Source: Thermoflexus hugenholtzii JAD2 (GTDB taxonomy: Bacteria > Chloroflexota > Dehalococcoidia > UBA2979). From it: DNA of 32,513 bases. Of this stretch, positions 22,287 through 30,005 are shown piece by piece (the first letter of the stretch is position 1; the number at the start of each line of letters is the position of its first letter). The position numbers were made by a program, and so were the translations under genes. The notes below the pieces were generated by a model. The model was given only the letters and a program-made list of their open reading frames with translations. It was not told the origin of the DNA and searched no databases. The DNA is taken from assembly GCA_945889565.1 (NCBI GenBank), contig CAMDBZ010000001.1:1-32513 (forward strand), in the 5' to 3' direction.

Positions 22287-23564
22287 CTACCCCTCCCACC
22301 GGCGGAAGATCAGGCTCGAGTTGTGGCCGCCGAAGCCGAGTGAGTTCGACATGGCCCAGTCGATGCGGAGGTCGCGGGGGCCTTCGGGGACGTAGTCGAG
22401 GTCGCAGTCGGGGTCGGGGATGATGAGGTTGCGCGTCTTGTGGATGCGCTGGTCGCGGATCGAGAGCACGGTGACCGCGGCCTCGATGCCGCCGCACGCG
22501 CCGAGGGTGTGGCCGACCATCGACTTCGTCGAGGACATCGGGATGCCGCGCGCGGCTTCGCCGAAGACGGTCTTCACGGACATCGTCTCGAACTTGTCGT
22601 TGAGCGGCGTGCTGGTGCCGTGGGGGTTGATGTAGTCGATGTCGCTGGCGGGGATGCCGGCCTTGCGCAGCGCGATGTTCATGGCGCGCGCAGCGCCCTC
22701 GCCGTGCTCGGACGGTTGCGTGACGTGGAAGGCATCGGCGGACTGCCCGTAGCTGACGAACTCGGCGAGGATGTTCGCGCCGCGCGCACGCGCGAACTCG
22801 AGGTCTTCGAGCACGAGCGTGGCGGCGCCTTCGCCGAGCACGAAGCCGTCGCGCTCGAGGTCGTACGGGCGGGAGGCGTGCTCGGGGTCGTCGTTGCGCT
22901 TCGTGGAGAGCGCGCGCGACGACGCGAAGGAGGCGATGCCCATGCGCGTGATGCAGGACTCCGCGCCGCCTGCGAGCATGGCGACGGCATCGCCGCGGCG
23001 GATCACCTCGAGGGCGGTGCCGAGGGCGTCGGCGCCGGAAGCGCAGGCGGAGACAGGGTTGTAGTTCGGGCCGCGCGCGCCGAACTGGATGGAGACCTGG
23101 CCCGCGGCCATGTCCGGGATGAACATCGGCACGAGGAAGGGGGAGACGCGGCCGGGGCCCTTCTCGAAGAGCACGTGGAACTGTTCCTCGAGCGTGGTGA
23201 GGCCGCCGATGCCGGAGCCGATCATCACGCCGATCTCGTCGCGGTGCGCGGGGATGTCGAGGCCGGCGTGCGCGATCGCTTCGCCCGAGGCGGCGATCGC
23301 GAGGTGCACGAAGCGGTCCATGCGGCGCGCTTCCTTGCGGTCGACGTACTGCAGTGCGTCGAAGCCCTGCACTTCCCCGGCGATCGTCGAGTCCAGATCG
23401 GTGGTATCGCAGAGCGTGATCGGGCGTATGCCGTTCGCGCCATCGAGCAGCGCGCTCCACGTTTGCTCGCGGCCGATGCCGACGCCGGTGACCATGCCAA
23501 TACCAGTGATGACGACGCGACGCCCCGTGTTGAAGCGGGCGCCGGCGTCATTCGCGAGTGTCAT
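22287..23564 (-). CDS. fabF: Beta-ketoacyl-ACP synthase II, first copy
   Basis: Elongates acyl-ACP with malonyl-ACP. A 425-residue condensing enzyme with VVITGIGMVTGVG, the nucleophile Cys174 in VSACASGADALG, the first His in INPHGTSTPLND and the second in STKSMVGHTLGACGG, and LGFGGHNSSLIF at the end. The Cys-His-His triad is intact. ATG 23564 overlaps the stop of the second KAS gene by 1 nt (TGATG). This copy has SACASG where most KAS II have ACATG or ACSTG. It follows fabD and its paralogue on the same strand; no acpP or fabG is adjacent. Confidence 0.95.
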   Translation of the reverse strand: MTLANDAGARFNTGRRVVITGIGMVTGVGIGREQTWSALLDGANGIRPITLCDTTDLDSTIAGEVQGFDALQYVDRKEARRMDRFVHLAIAASGEAIAHAGLDIPAHRDEIGVMIGSGIGGLTTLEEQFHVLFEKGPGRVSPFLVPMFIPDMAAGQVSIQFGARGPNYNPVSACASGADALGTALEVIRRGDAVAMLAGGAESCITRMGIASFASSRALSTKRNDDPEHASRPYDLERDGFVLGEGAATLVLEDLEFARARGANILAEFVSYGQSADAFHVTQPSEHGEGAARAMNIALRKAGIPASDIDYINPHGTSTPLNDKFETMSVKTVFGEAARGIPMSSTKSMVGHTLGACGGIEAAVTVLSIRDQRIHKTRNLIIPDPDCDLDYVPEGPRDLRIDWAMSNSLGFGGHNSSLIFRRWEG

Positions 23565-24802
23565 CAGTTGCCCTCCCAGCGCGCGAAGACGAGCGCGGAG
23601 TTATGTCCGCCAAGCCCGACCGACGTGCTCATTGCGTGGCGCACTGTAGCGCGCCGCGCGGTGTTGGGCACGTAGTCGAGGTCGCAGTCGGGGTCGGGCG
23701 TGCGGTAGTTGATCGTCGGCGGCACGAGCTGGTGGTGGCACGCGAGCACGGTGATCGCCGCCTCGACTGCACCGGCGGCGCCCATCATGTGGCCGAGCAT
23801 CGACTTCGTCGACGAGACCATGAGTCGGTCCGCGTGCGCGCCGAAGAGCGCGCGGATCGCGCGCGTCTCGACGCGGTCGTTGAGCGGGGTGCTCGTGCCG
23901 TGCGCGTTGATGTAGTCGAGCGTGTCGAGCGCGACGCCGCCGCGCGCGAGCGCGCGCTCCATGGCGCGCCGGATGCCGCGCCCGTCCTCGGCGGCGGCGA
24001 CCATGTCGAAGGCGTCGTTGGAGGTGGCGCTGCCGCTCCACTCGGCGTAGATGCGCGCGCCACGCACGAGCGCGTGATCGAGCGCCTCGAGCACGAGCAC
24101 ACCGGCACCCTCGGAGAGCACGAAGCCGCTGCGATCGCGGTCGAAGGGGCGGCTCGCCTGCGTGGGGTCGGGGTGCTCGGCGAGCGCGCGCATCGCGTGG
24201 AAGCCGGCGTAGTAGATCGGGCGCAGGGGCGCCTCGAAGCCGCCGGCGAGCATCACCTGCGCGTCGCCACGCGCGATCAACTCGGCGGCCTCGCCGATGG
24301 CGGCGCCGCCGGTGCTGCACGCGGCGGTGATGGCGAAGTTCGCGCCGTCCGCGCCGAGCGCGATGGCGACAAGGCCGCTCGCGGTGTCGGGGAGCATGTG
24401 CGCGATGAGGAACGGGCTGACGCGGCGCGGGCCCTTCTCGTCGAGCAGTTGCTGGTTCTCGACGATCAGGTGCGCGCCGCCGATGCCGGAGCCGAGCAGC
24501 ACGCCGACGGCGCCGGGAGGCTCGGCGCGCACGTCGAGCGCGGCGTCGGTGACGGCGAGCTGGGCGGCGGCCATCGCGAGGGCAGAGGAGCGGTCGATGC
24601 GGCGCAGCAGCTTGGGCTCCACCCACGCAGCGGGGTCCCAGTCGTGGAGCTCGCCGGCGATCGGGCAGTCGTAGGCCGAGGCGTCGAAGCTCGTGATGCG
24701 CGCGATGCCGGAGCGCCCGGCGACGAGCGCGTCCCATGTGGAGGGCGCGTCGTTGCCGAGCGGCGTGAGCAGGCCGAGGCCGGTGACGACGACGCGCGGC
24801 AC
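23564..24802 (-). CDS. fabF: Beta-ketoacyl-ACP synthase II, second copy
   Basis: A 412-residue KAS II-type enzyme lying between fabD and the other copy. It has RVVVTGLGLLTPLGND at the start, nucleophile Cys in TAACSTGGAAIG, His in INAHGTSTPLND and SSTKSMLGHMMGAAGA, and VGLGGHNSALVF near the end, so the triad is complete. GTG 24802 was chosen because it sits 4 nt after the fabD stop and begins the fold; the longer upstream frame overlaps fabD and is low-complexity Ser/Pro/Arg. The two KAS proteins clearly align along their length but are quite diverged, so the duplication is not recent. Confidence 0.93.
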   Translation of the reverse strand: MPRVVVTGLGLLTPLGNDAPSTWDALVAGRSGIARITSFDASAYDCPIAGELHDWDPAAWVEPKLLRRIDRSSALAMAAAQLAVTDAALDVRAEPPGAVGVLLGSGIGGAHLIVENQQLLDEKGPRRVSPFLIAHMLPDTASGLVAIALGADGANFAITAACSTGGAAIGEAAELIARGDAQVMLAGGFEAPLRPIYYAGFHAMRALAEHPDPTQASRPFDRDRSGFVLSEGAGVLVLEALDHALVRGARIYAEWSGSATSNDAFDMVAAAEDGRGIRRAMERALARGGVALDTLDYINAHGTSTPLNDRVETRAIRALFGAHADRLMVSSTKSMLGHMMGAAGAVEAAITVLACHHQLVPPTINYRTPDPDCDLDYVPNTARRATVRHAMSTSVGLGGHNSALVFARWEGN

Positions 24803-24806
24803 CGCG

Positions 24807-25844
24807 CTATCGGGGCGCGGGCTCGGGGGGGAGGGCTGAGATCGGGATCGGGTCGATGCGGGCGTCGTCGAGCGAGACGGCGACGAGGCGATCCGAGACA
24901 CGCTTCACGAGGCGGGCGAGCACGTGGCCGGGGCCGACCTCGACGAAGGTGTCGACACCCTGCGCGGCCATGCGTTGCACGTTGGCCTGCCAGTACACGG
25001 GCGAGCGTAGCTGCTCCTCGAACTCGCGGCGGACCTCGGCGGCGGTGCGCAGCAGCTCGGACGTGCGATTGGAGACGATGGGGCGGACGGGGTCACGCAG
25101 CGGGACTTCGCGGATGATCTGCGCGAACTCGTGGGCCTGTTCGAAGTGCAGCGGGGTGTGGCTGGAGACGCGCACCTTCAGCTGGATCACCTTCGCCTGC
25201 AGCGTGCGGGCGCGCTCCATCGCGCGCTCGAGCGCGCTGATGTCGCCGGAGATGACGGTCTGCGTGTCGAGGTTGTGGTTTGCGACGTCGACGCGGTCGG
25301 CGGGCGAGCGCGTAGCCTGCTCGCAGATCTCCTGCACGGTGGCGGTGTCGAGGCCGATGATCGAGGCCATGCCCACGGGGCGCTGCTGGTTCAGGTTGCT
25401 CATCAGCCGCGAGCGCTCGATCACCACGAGCAGGGCGTCGCGGAAGCTCATCGCCTCGGCGGCGACGGCGGCCGAGAAGAGGCCGAGGGAGTGGCCGCCG
25501 AAGACGCGCGGGCGCACGAGGCGGCCAACCTCAGCGAGCTTCTCGCGCATGGCGCCGACGATGGCGACAGAGGTGGTGAGCACGGCGGGCTGAGTGAAGG
25601 TGGTCTCGGACAGCGCTTCGGCGGACGAGTCGAAGCAGATCGCGGCGATGTCCAGGCCGGTGACGTCGCTTGCTTCCTCGAAGGTGCGACGCGCGGCCTC
25701 GGAGTGGGCGTGCACGAGGCGGCCCATGCCGGGGGCCTGGGAGCCCTGCCCGGGGAAGATCAGGGCGAGGGCATCGGTGTCGTCAGTCGGGCCGTCCTCG
25801 CCCTGCGAGGCGTTCAGCCGGGGGTCCAGCGCGGTGTCGTTCAC
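24807..25844 (-). CDS. fabD: Malonyl-CoA:ACP acyltransferase
   Basis: Loads malonyl units onto ACP. The 345-residue protein has IFPGQGSQAPGMGR near residues 29-42, TQPAVLTTSVA, the catalytic Ser119 in GGHSLGLFSA, SSHTPLHF with the partner His, and VEVGPGHVLARLV near the C-terminus. About 24 acidic and polar residues precede the usual start. GTG 25844 has AGGAGG about 10 nt upstream. First gene of a fabD-fabF-fabF unit. The 25845-25922 gap toward nnr holds only this ribosome-binding site. Confidence 0.95.
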   Translation of the reverse strand: MNDTALDPRLNASQGEDGPTDDTDALALIFPGQGSQAPGMGRLVHAHSEAARRTFEEASDVTGLDIAAICFDSSAEALSETTFTQPAVLTTSVAIVGAMREKLAEVGRLVRPRVFGGHSLGLFSAAVAAEAMSFRDALLVVIERSRLMSNLNQQRPVGMASIIGLDTATVQEICEQATRSPADRVDVANHNLDTQTVISGDISALERAMERARTLQAKVIQLKVRVSSHTPLHFEQAHEFAQIIREVPLRDPVRPIVSNRTSELLRTAAEVRREFEEQLRSPVYWQANVQRMAAQGVDTFVEVGPGHVLARLVKRVSDRLVAVSLDDARIDPIPISALPPEPAPR

Positions 25845-25922
25845 GGCTGCGGGGCCTCCTGAGCCCCTCGGCGTCCCGCCTCGCCGCTCTCCATGCTACC
25901 AGAGTTGGCCGCACGAACGAGC

Positions 25923-27482
25923 CTAGGGGGCGTCGAGGGTTTTGCGCGCGTCTGGGAGCGCGCGGAGCAGGTCCTGGGCCAGGCCGGCGGCGGCCCCGTA
26001 CTCGGCGGCGACCATGGCGGCGGATTCGCCGTGCAGGTAGACGGCGGCGGTGGCCGCGTCGAAGGGGTCCGCGCCCTGGGCGACGAGACCGACGATGAGG
26101 CCGGCGAGCACGTCGCCGGTGCCGCCGTGGGCGAGCATCGGGTTGGCGACCGAGGAGAGCCGCGCGCGCCCGTCGGGGGCGGCGACGATGGTGCACGCGC
26201 CCTTGAGCACGACCACGGAGCGCGTGGCCTGCGCGTAGCGCGTGGCGCAGTCGAGGCGGTTGGCCTGCACGTCGTCGGCGGTGCGGCCGAGCAGGCGCGC
26301 CATCTCGCCGGGGTGCGGAGTGAGGATGCACGGGGCGGCGAAACGCTCGTGCCAGCCGGGTTCGTCGGCGAGCGCGTTGAGCGCGTCGGCGTCGAGCACC
26401 ACGGCGTTGAGGCCGGGCACGCCATCGAGGCCGGCGAGCAGCGTGCGCACGAACTCGCGGCTGGCGGGTGTGAGGTCGAGGCCGGGCCCGACGAGCAGCG
26501 CGCTCGCGCCAGGGAGCGCGCGCAGCAACGCCCGCGCGCCGTCGGCGTTCAGCACGCCGTCGGTGTCCGGGAGCGGCTCGTGGGTGGCGTCCCGGAAGTA
26601 TGTGAGCAGCGGCTGCGCCGAGGCGGGGGCGGCGATCGTGGTGAGGCCGGCGCCGGCGCGAGCGCAGGCCTCGGCGGCGAGCACGGCCGCGCCGGGGTAG
26701 CGGCGCGAGCCGGCGGCGAGCACGGCGCGGCCGAAGCTGCCCTTGTGGGCGTCGAGCGGACGCGGCGGCGCGGCGCGCTGCGCGGCGCGGAGGTCGATCT
26801 CGTCGTACGGCAGGTCGGGGCCGAGGTCGTCCGGGATGCCGATGTCGACGCGGACCACCTGGCCGCCGAGCATGCGCGCGGGGAACTGGAACATGCCGAT
26901 CTTCGCGTAGCCGAAGCAGAGCGTGAGGTCCGCGCCGACGGTGTGTGGGTCGGCGCGGCCGGTGTCGGCGTCGATGCCGGTGGGCACGTCGAGCGCGATG
27001 ATCTGAAAGCGGCGGCTGCGGCGGGTGCGGATGGCGCCCAGGTGATCGAGGATCGCGGCCAGGTCGCCCTCGATGGGGCGATGCGCGCCGATGCCGAGCA
27101 GCGCGTCGAGCACGCCGGCCGTGCGTTCGAGCATCTCGTCGAGGTGCGCGAGCCCCGGGTCGTCCGCGACGGTGCTCACGACCACGCCGGCTTCGAGCGC
27201 GAGCTGCAGCGCCGGGTCGTCGGCGGGACGAGGGGCGAGCAGGTAGGCGTGGACGTCGGCCTCGTAGTCGCGCAGGTTGGCGGCGGCGATCAGGCCGTCG
27301 CCGCCGTTGTTGCCGGGTCCGACGAGCACGACGACGAGCCGCTCCTCGAGCTGGCCGAACGCGAGCCATGTTTCCTGCGCGGTAGCAAGGCCCGCGGAGT
27401 TCATGAGCGCCCACTCGGTCTTGCCGCGGGCGACAGCCTCGGCCTCGAGCGCGTGCATCTGGGCGGTGGTGACGAGCTTCAT
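25923..27482 (-). CDS. nnr: Bifunctional NAD(P)H-hydrate epimerase / ADP-dependent dehydratase
   Basis: Repairs hydrated NAD(P)H. The 519-residue fusion has the epimerase (YjeF-N) domain first (about 1-215), with LVGPGNNGGDGLIAAANL and IIALDVPTGIDADTG, then the ribokinase-like dehydratase (CARKD) domain (about 225-515), with HKGSFGRAVLAAGS, LLVGPGLDL, ILTPHPGEMARLL, VVLKGACTIV and LAHGGTGDVLAGLIVGL. Both sites look complete. ATG 27482 overlaps the acpS stop as ATGA. The acpS-nnr pairing is a common gene order, which supports both calls. Confidence 0.96.
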   Translation of the reverse strand: MKLVTTAQMHALEAEAVARGKTEWALMNSAGLATAQETWLAFGQLEERLVVVLVGPGNNGGDGLIAAANLRDYEADVHAYLLAPRPADDPALQLALEAGVVVSTVADDPGLAHLDEMLERTAGVLDALLGIGAHRPIEGDLAAILDHLGAIRTRRSRRFQIIALDVPTGIDADTGRADPHTVGADLTLCFGYAKIGMFQFPARMLGGQVVRVDIGIPDDLGPDLPYDEIDLRAAQRAAPPRPLDAHKGSFGRAVLAAGSRRYPGAAVLAAEACARAGAGLTTIAAPASAQPLLTYFRDATHEPLPDTDGVLNADGARALLRALPGASALLVGPGLDLTPASREFVRTLLAGLDGVPGLNAVVLDADALNALADEPGWHERFAAPCILTPHPGEMARLLGRTADDVQANRLDCATRYAQATRSVVVLKGACTIVAAPDGRARLSSVANPMLAHGGTGDVLAGLIVGLVAQGADPFDAATAAVYLHGESAAMVAAEYGAAAGLAQDLLRALPDARKTLDAP

Positions 27483-27922
27483 GCGAGCCGCCCGCGGGCG
27501 CGCATCCAGCCGACGAGCCGCTCGCGCGCCTCGGCGGGGTCCTGCTCGCGGTGCGCCTGCGCGCAGACGACGACGGCGACGGCGAACGAGGCGAGGTGGC
27601 TCAGCGACACGTCGATGGCGTCGAGGCCGATCAGGGCGGCGCGCTCCGCGGCGCCGCCGGTGAGGTAGACGAGCGGCTTGCCGCGGCGGTCGGGCAGCAC
27701 CTCGATGTCGCGCCACGCGACGGAGCGGGCGCCAGTGCCGAGGGCTTTCATGACGGCCTCCTTGGCGGCGAAGCGCGCGGCGAGCTCCGGGACGCGACCG
27801 CGGCAGAACGCAGCCTCGGCGGGCGTGAAGACGCGGTCGATGAAGCGCTCCGGGTGGCGTGCGAGCACGCTCCGCACGCGATCGATCTCGATCATGTCGA
27901 CGCCGACGGCGTGGGTGCTCAC
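27479..27922 (-). CDS. acpS: Holo-ACP synthase
   Basis: Transfers phosphopantetheine from CoA to ACP, activating the carrier used by FabD and FabF. A 147-residue protein with the metal ligands Asp9 in VGVDMIEIDRV and Glu55 in RFAAKEAVMKALGTG. WRDIEVL, GKPLVYL and VSLSHLASFAVAVVV follow. About 20 extra residues at the C-terminus (QDPAEARERLVGWMRARGR) exceed the usual 120-130. GTG 27922 lies 8 nt after a TAGAAT hexamer, suggesting a leaderless mRNA. Divergent from folD. Confidence 0.93.
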   Translation of the reverse strand: MSTHAVGVDMIEIDRVRSVLARHPERFIDRVFTPAEAAFCRGRVPELAARFAAKEAVMKALGTGARSVAWRDIEVLPDRRGKPLVYLTGGAAERAALIGLDAIDVSLSHLASFAVAVVVCAQAHREQDPAEARERLVGWMRARGRLA

Positions 27923-27930
27923 GAGGCGCG

Positions 27931-27957
27931 ATTCTAGCACGGAGCGCCGCCTATACT
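27931..27957. promoter_or_regulatory. Divergent -10 elements for acpS and folD
   Basis: The 42-nt gap between the two divergent GTG codons holds TATACT (27952-27957, + strand), 7 nt before the folD start, and TAGAAT (27936-27931, - strand), 8 nt before the acpS start. Both are close to the -10 consensus. A start site 7-8 nt downstream would fall on the start codon, so both transcripts would be leaderless. No -35 match is visible for either. Confidence 0.65.
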
Positions 27958-27964
27958 CGGCGGC

Positions 27965-28864
27965 GTGACAGCGCGGATCATCGATGGCAACGCGATTGCG
28001 GCGGCGGTGCGTGCGGAGGTGGCGGCCGCGGTCCAGGCGCACGCCGCGCGCGGAGGTCGGCCGCCGCACCTGACGGCGGTGCTGGTGGGCGACGACCCGG
28101 CGTCGGCGACCTACGTGCGCAACAAGGCGGCAGCCTGCGCCGAGGTCGGCATGTCGACGGACACCGTGCGGCTGCCCGCCGACGCCTCGCAGGCGCAGGT
28201 GCTGGCCGAGGTGGCACGGCTGAACGCCGACGCGGGCGTCTCCGGCATCCTCGTGCAGACGCCGCTGCCGCCGCAGGTGGACGAGCTGGTCGTGATGTGC
28301 GCGCTCGACCCCGCGAAGGACGTCGATGGGCTGCACCCGCAGAGCCTCGGCCGGCTCGTGCAGGGGGCGCCAGGGCTGGTGCCGTGCACGCCGGCGGCGG
28401 TGCAGCAGCTGCTGTTGCGCTCGGGCATCGACCCGGCGGGGGCGCGCGTGGTGATCGTCGGGCGGTCGATGCTGGTCGGGAAGCCGCTCGCGCTGCTGCT
28501 GGCGAACAAGGCGGCGGGCGGCAACGCGACGGTGACGATCGCGCACACCGCCACGCGGGACCTGGGCGCGGTGACGCGGGAGGCGGAGATCCTGGTGGCG
28601 GCGGTGGGCCGGCCGGGCACGATCACGGCGGCGATGGTGCGGCCGGGCGCGACGGTGATCGACGTGGGCATCAACCGCGTGGCGGCGCCCGAGCGCAAGA
28701 GCGGCTTTCGGCTCGTCGGCGACGTGGACTACGACGCCGTGGCCGCGGTGGCCGGGGCGATCACGCCGGTGCCGGGCGGGGTGGGCCCGATGACGGTCGC
28801 GATGCTGCTCGCCAACACGCTGCGCGCGGAGCAGGACGCGGGGGGCGCGCGCGTGCGAACATAG
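27965..28864 (+). CDS. folD: Methylenetetrahydrofolate dehydrogenase / cyclohydrolase
   Basis: Interconverts methylene-, methenyl- and formyl-tetrahydrofolate using NADP. The 299-residue protein has LTAVLVGDDPASATYVRNKAA (the catalytic Tyr-x3-Lys), GILVQTPLPPQVDE, DPAKDVDGLHPQSLGRL, the dinucleotide-binding VVIVGRSMLVGKPLALLL, GATVIDVGINR and ITPVPGGVGPMTVAMLL. All family motifs are intact. GTG 27965 is the only start that keeps the short family N-terminus, and it fits the leaderless -10 element before it. prfB follows after 6 nt. Confidence 0.97.
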   Translation: MTARIIDGNAIAAAVRAEVAAAVQAHAARGGRPPHLTAVLVGDDPASATYVRNKAAACAEVGMSTDTVRLPADASQAQVLAEVARLNADAGVSGILVQTPLPPQVDELVVMCALDPAKDVDGLHPQSLGRLVQGAPGLVPCTPAAVQQLLLRSGIDPAGARVVIVGRSMLVGKPLALLLANKAAGGNATVTIAHTATRDLGAVTREAEILVAAVGRPGTITAAMVRPGATVIDVGINRVAAPERKSGFRLVGDVDYDAVAAVAGAITPVPGGVGPMTVAMLLANTLRAEQDAGGARVRT

Positions 28865-28870
28865 CGCGTG

Positions 28871-30005
28871 ATGGACGAGCTCCAACAACGCATCGCGGAA
28901 CTGCTCGCGCGGGTGCGGGACGTTCAGGTGCGACTTTGACCTCCCTACGCGGGAGCGGGAGCTAGCACAGCTCCGCATTCAGACCGCCGACCCCGACCTG
29001 TGGAACGACCAGCGGCGCGCGCAGAAGCTGCTGCGCGAGGCGTCGCGCATCGAATCGCTGGTCACGACGTGGCACGGGCTCGAACGCGGGCTCGAGGAGG
29101 CGCAGGAGCTCGCGGCGCTGGGCGCCGAGGCGAGCGAGGCGGAGCGCGCGGGGCTGCAGGCGGACCTCGAACGCGAGCTGGCGGAGGCGACGGCGACGTT
29201 CGCCGGGCTCGAGCTCGCACTCACGCTCGGCGGTCCGTACGACGACCACAACGCGGTGCTGGACGTGCACGCGGGCGCAGGTGGCACCGAGGCGCAGGAC
29301 TGGGCGGAGATGCTGCTGCGCATGTACCTGCGCTGGGCAGAGCAACGGGGCTTGAGCGCCGAGATCCTGTCGATCAGCAGCGGCGAGGAGGCGGGCATCA
29401 AGTCGGTCAGCATCCGCATCGCCGGGGAGAACGCGTACGGGCTGCTGCGGTCGGAGCGCGGGGTGCACCGGCTGGTGCGCATCTCGCCGTTCGACGCGGC
29501 GCACGGCCGGCACACAAGCTTCGCGCTGGTGGAGGTGGTGCCGGAGATCGTGCAGGACGAGGCGGAGATCGAGATCCGGCCGGAGGAACTGCGCATCGAT
29601 ACGTTCCGCGCGAGCGGGCACGGCGGGCAGAACGTGCAGAAGAACGACACGGCGGTGCGCATCACGCACCTCGCGTCCGGGATCGTGGTGACGTGCCAGA
29701 ACGAGCGCTCGCAGTCGCGCAACCGCGAGGTGGCGATGCAGGTGCTGATCTCGCGGCTGCTCGAGAAGGAGCTGGAGCGGCAGGAGGCGGAGCGGCTGGC
29801 CCTCAAGGGCGTGCACGTCGAGGCGGGCTGGGGGAACCAGATCCGATCGTACGTGCTCCATCCGTACAGAATGGTGAAGGACGTGCGCACCGGCCTGGAG
29901 AGCAGCGACCCGACCGCAGTGCTGGACGGACGGCTGGACGACTTCATGAGCGCGTATCTGCGGCACCAGGTGGGGCCCGGCGCGACGGAGGGGATGGCAG
30001 GCTGA
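28871..30005 (+). CDS. prfB: Peptide chain release factor 2, with programmed +1 frameshift
   Basis: Recognises UGA and UAA and releases the peptide. The protein is encoded in two frames: 22 codons from ATG 28871, then TGA at 28937-28939, with continuation in the +1 frame from GAC 28938 to TGA 30003-30005, giving 377 residues. The second part holds SPF (205-207), which reads stop codons in RF2, and GGQ (251-253) in SGHGGQNVQK; both fall at almost the E. coli numbering. The ATPDLW-like start of domain 1 (TADPDLWND) lies after the shift. A simple frame search would report only the last two thirds from 29256. The stop overlaps the next ATG. Confidence 0.96.
28926..28940 (+). other. Programmed +1 frameshift site of prfB
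   Basis: AGGTG (28926-28930), three bases, then CTT TGA C (28934-28940). This is the RF2 arrangement: a Shine-Dalgarno-like sequence 3 nt before CTT and an in-frame UGA followed by C. When RF2 is scarce, the ribosome pauses at UGA and slips to read GAC, which restores RF2. Confidence 0.95.

Noticed and set aside
24803..24901. A 33-codon extension of the second KAS II gene
   Set aside because: It overlaps fabD, is Ser/Pro/Arg low-complexity sequence, and the fold begins at GTG 24802, 4 nt after the fabD stop.
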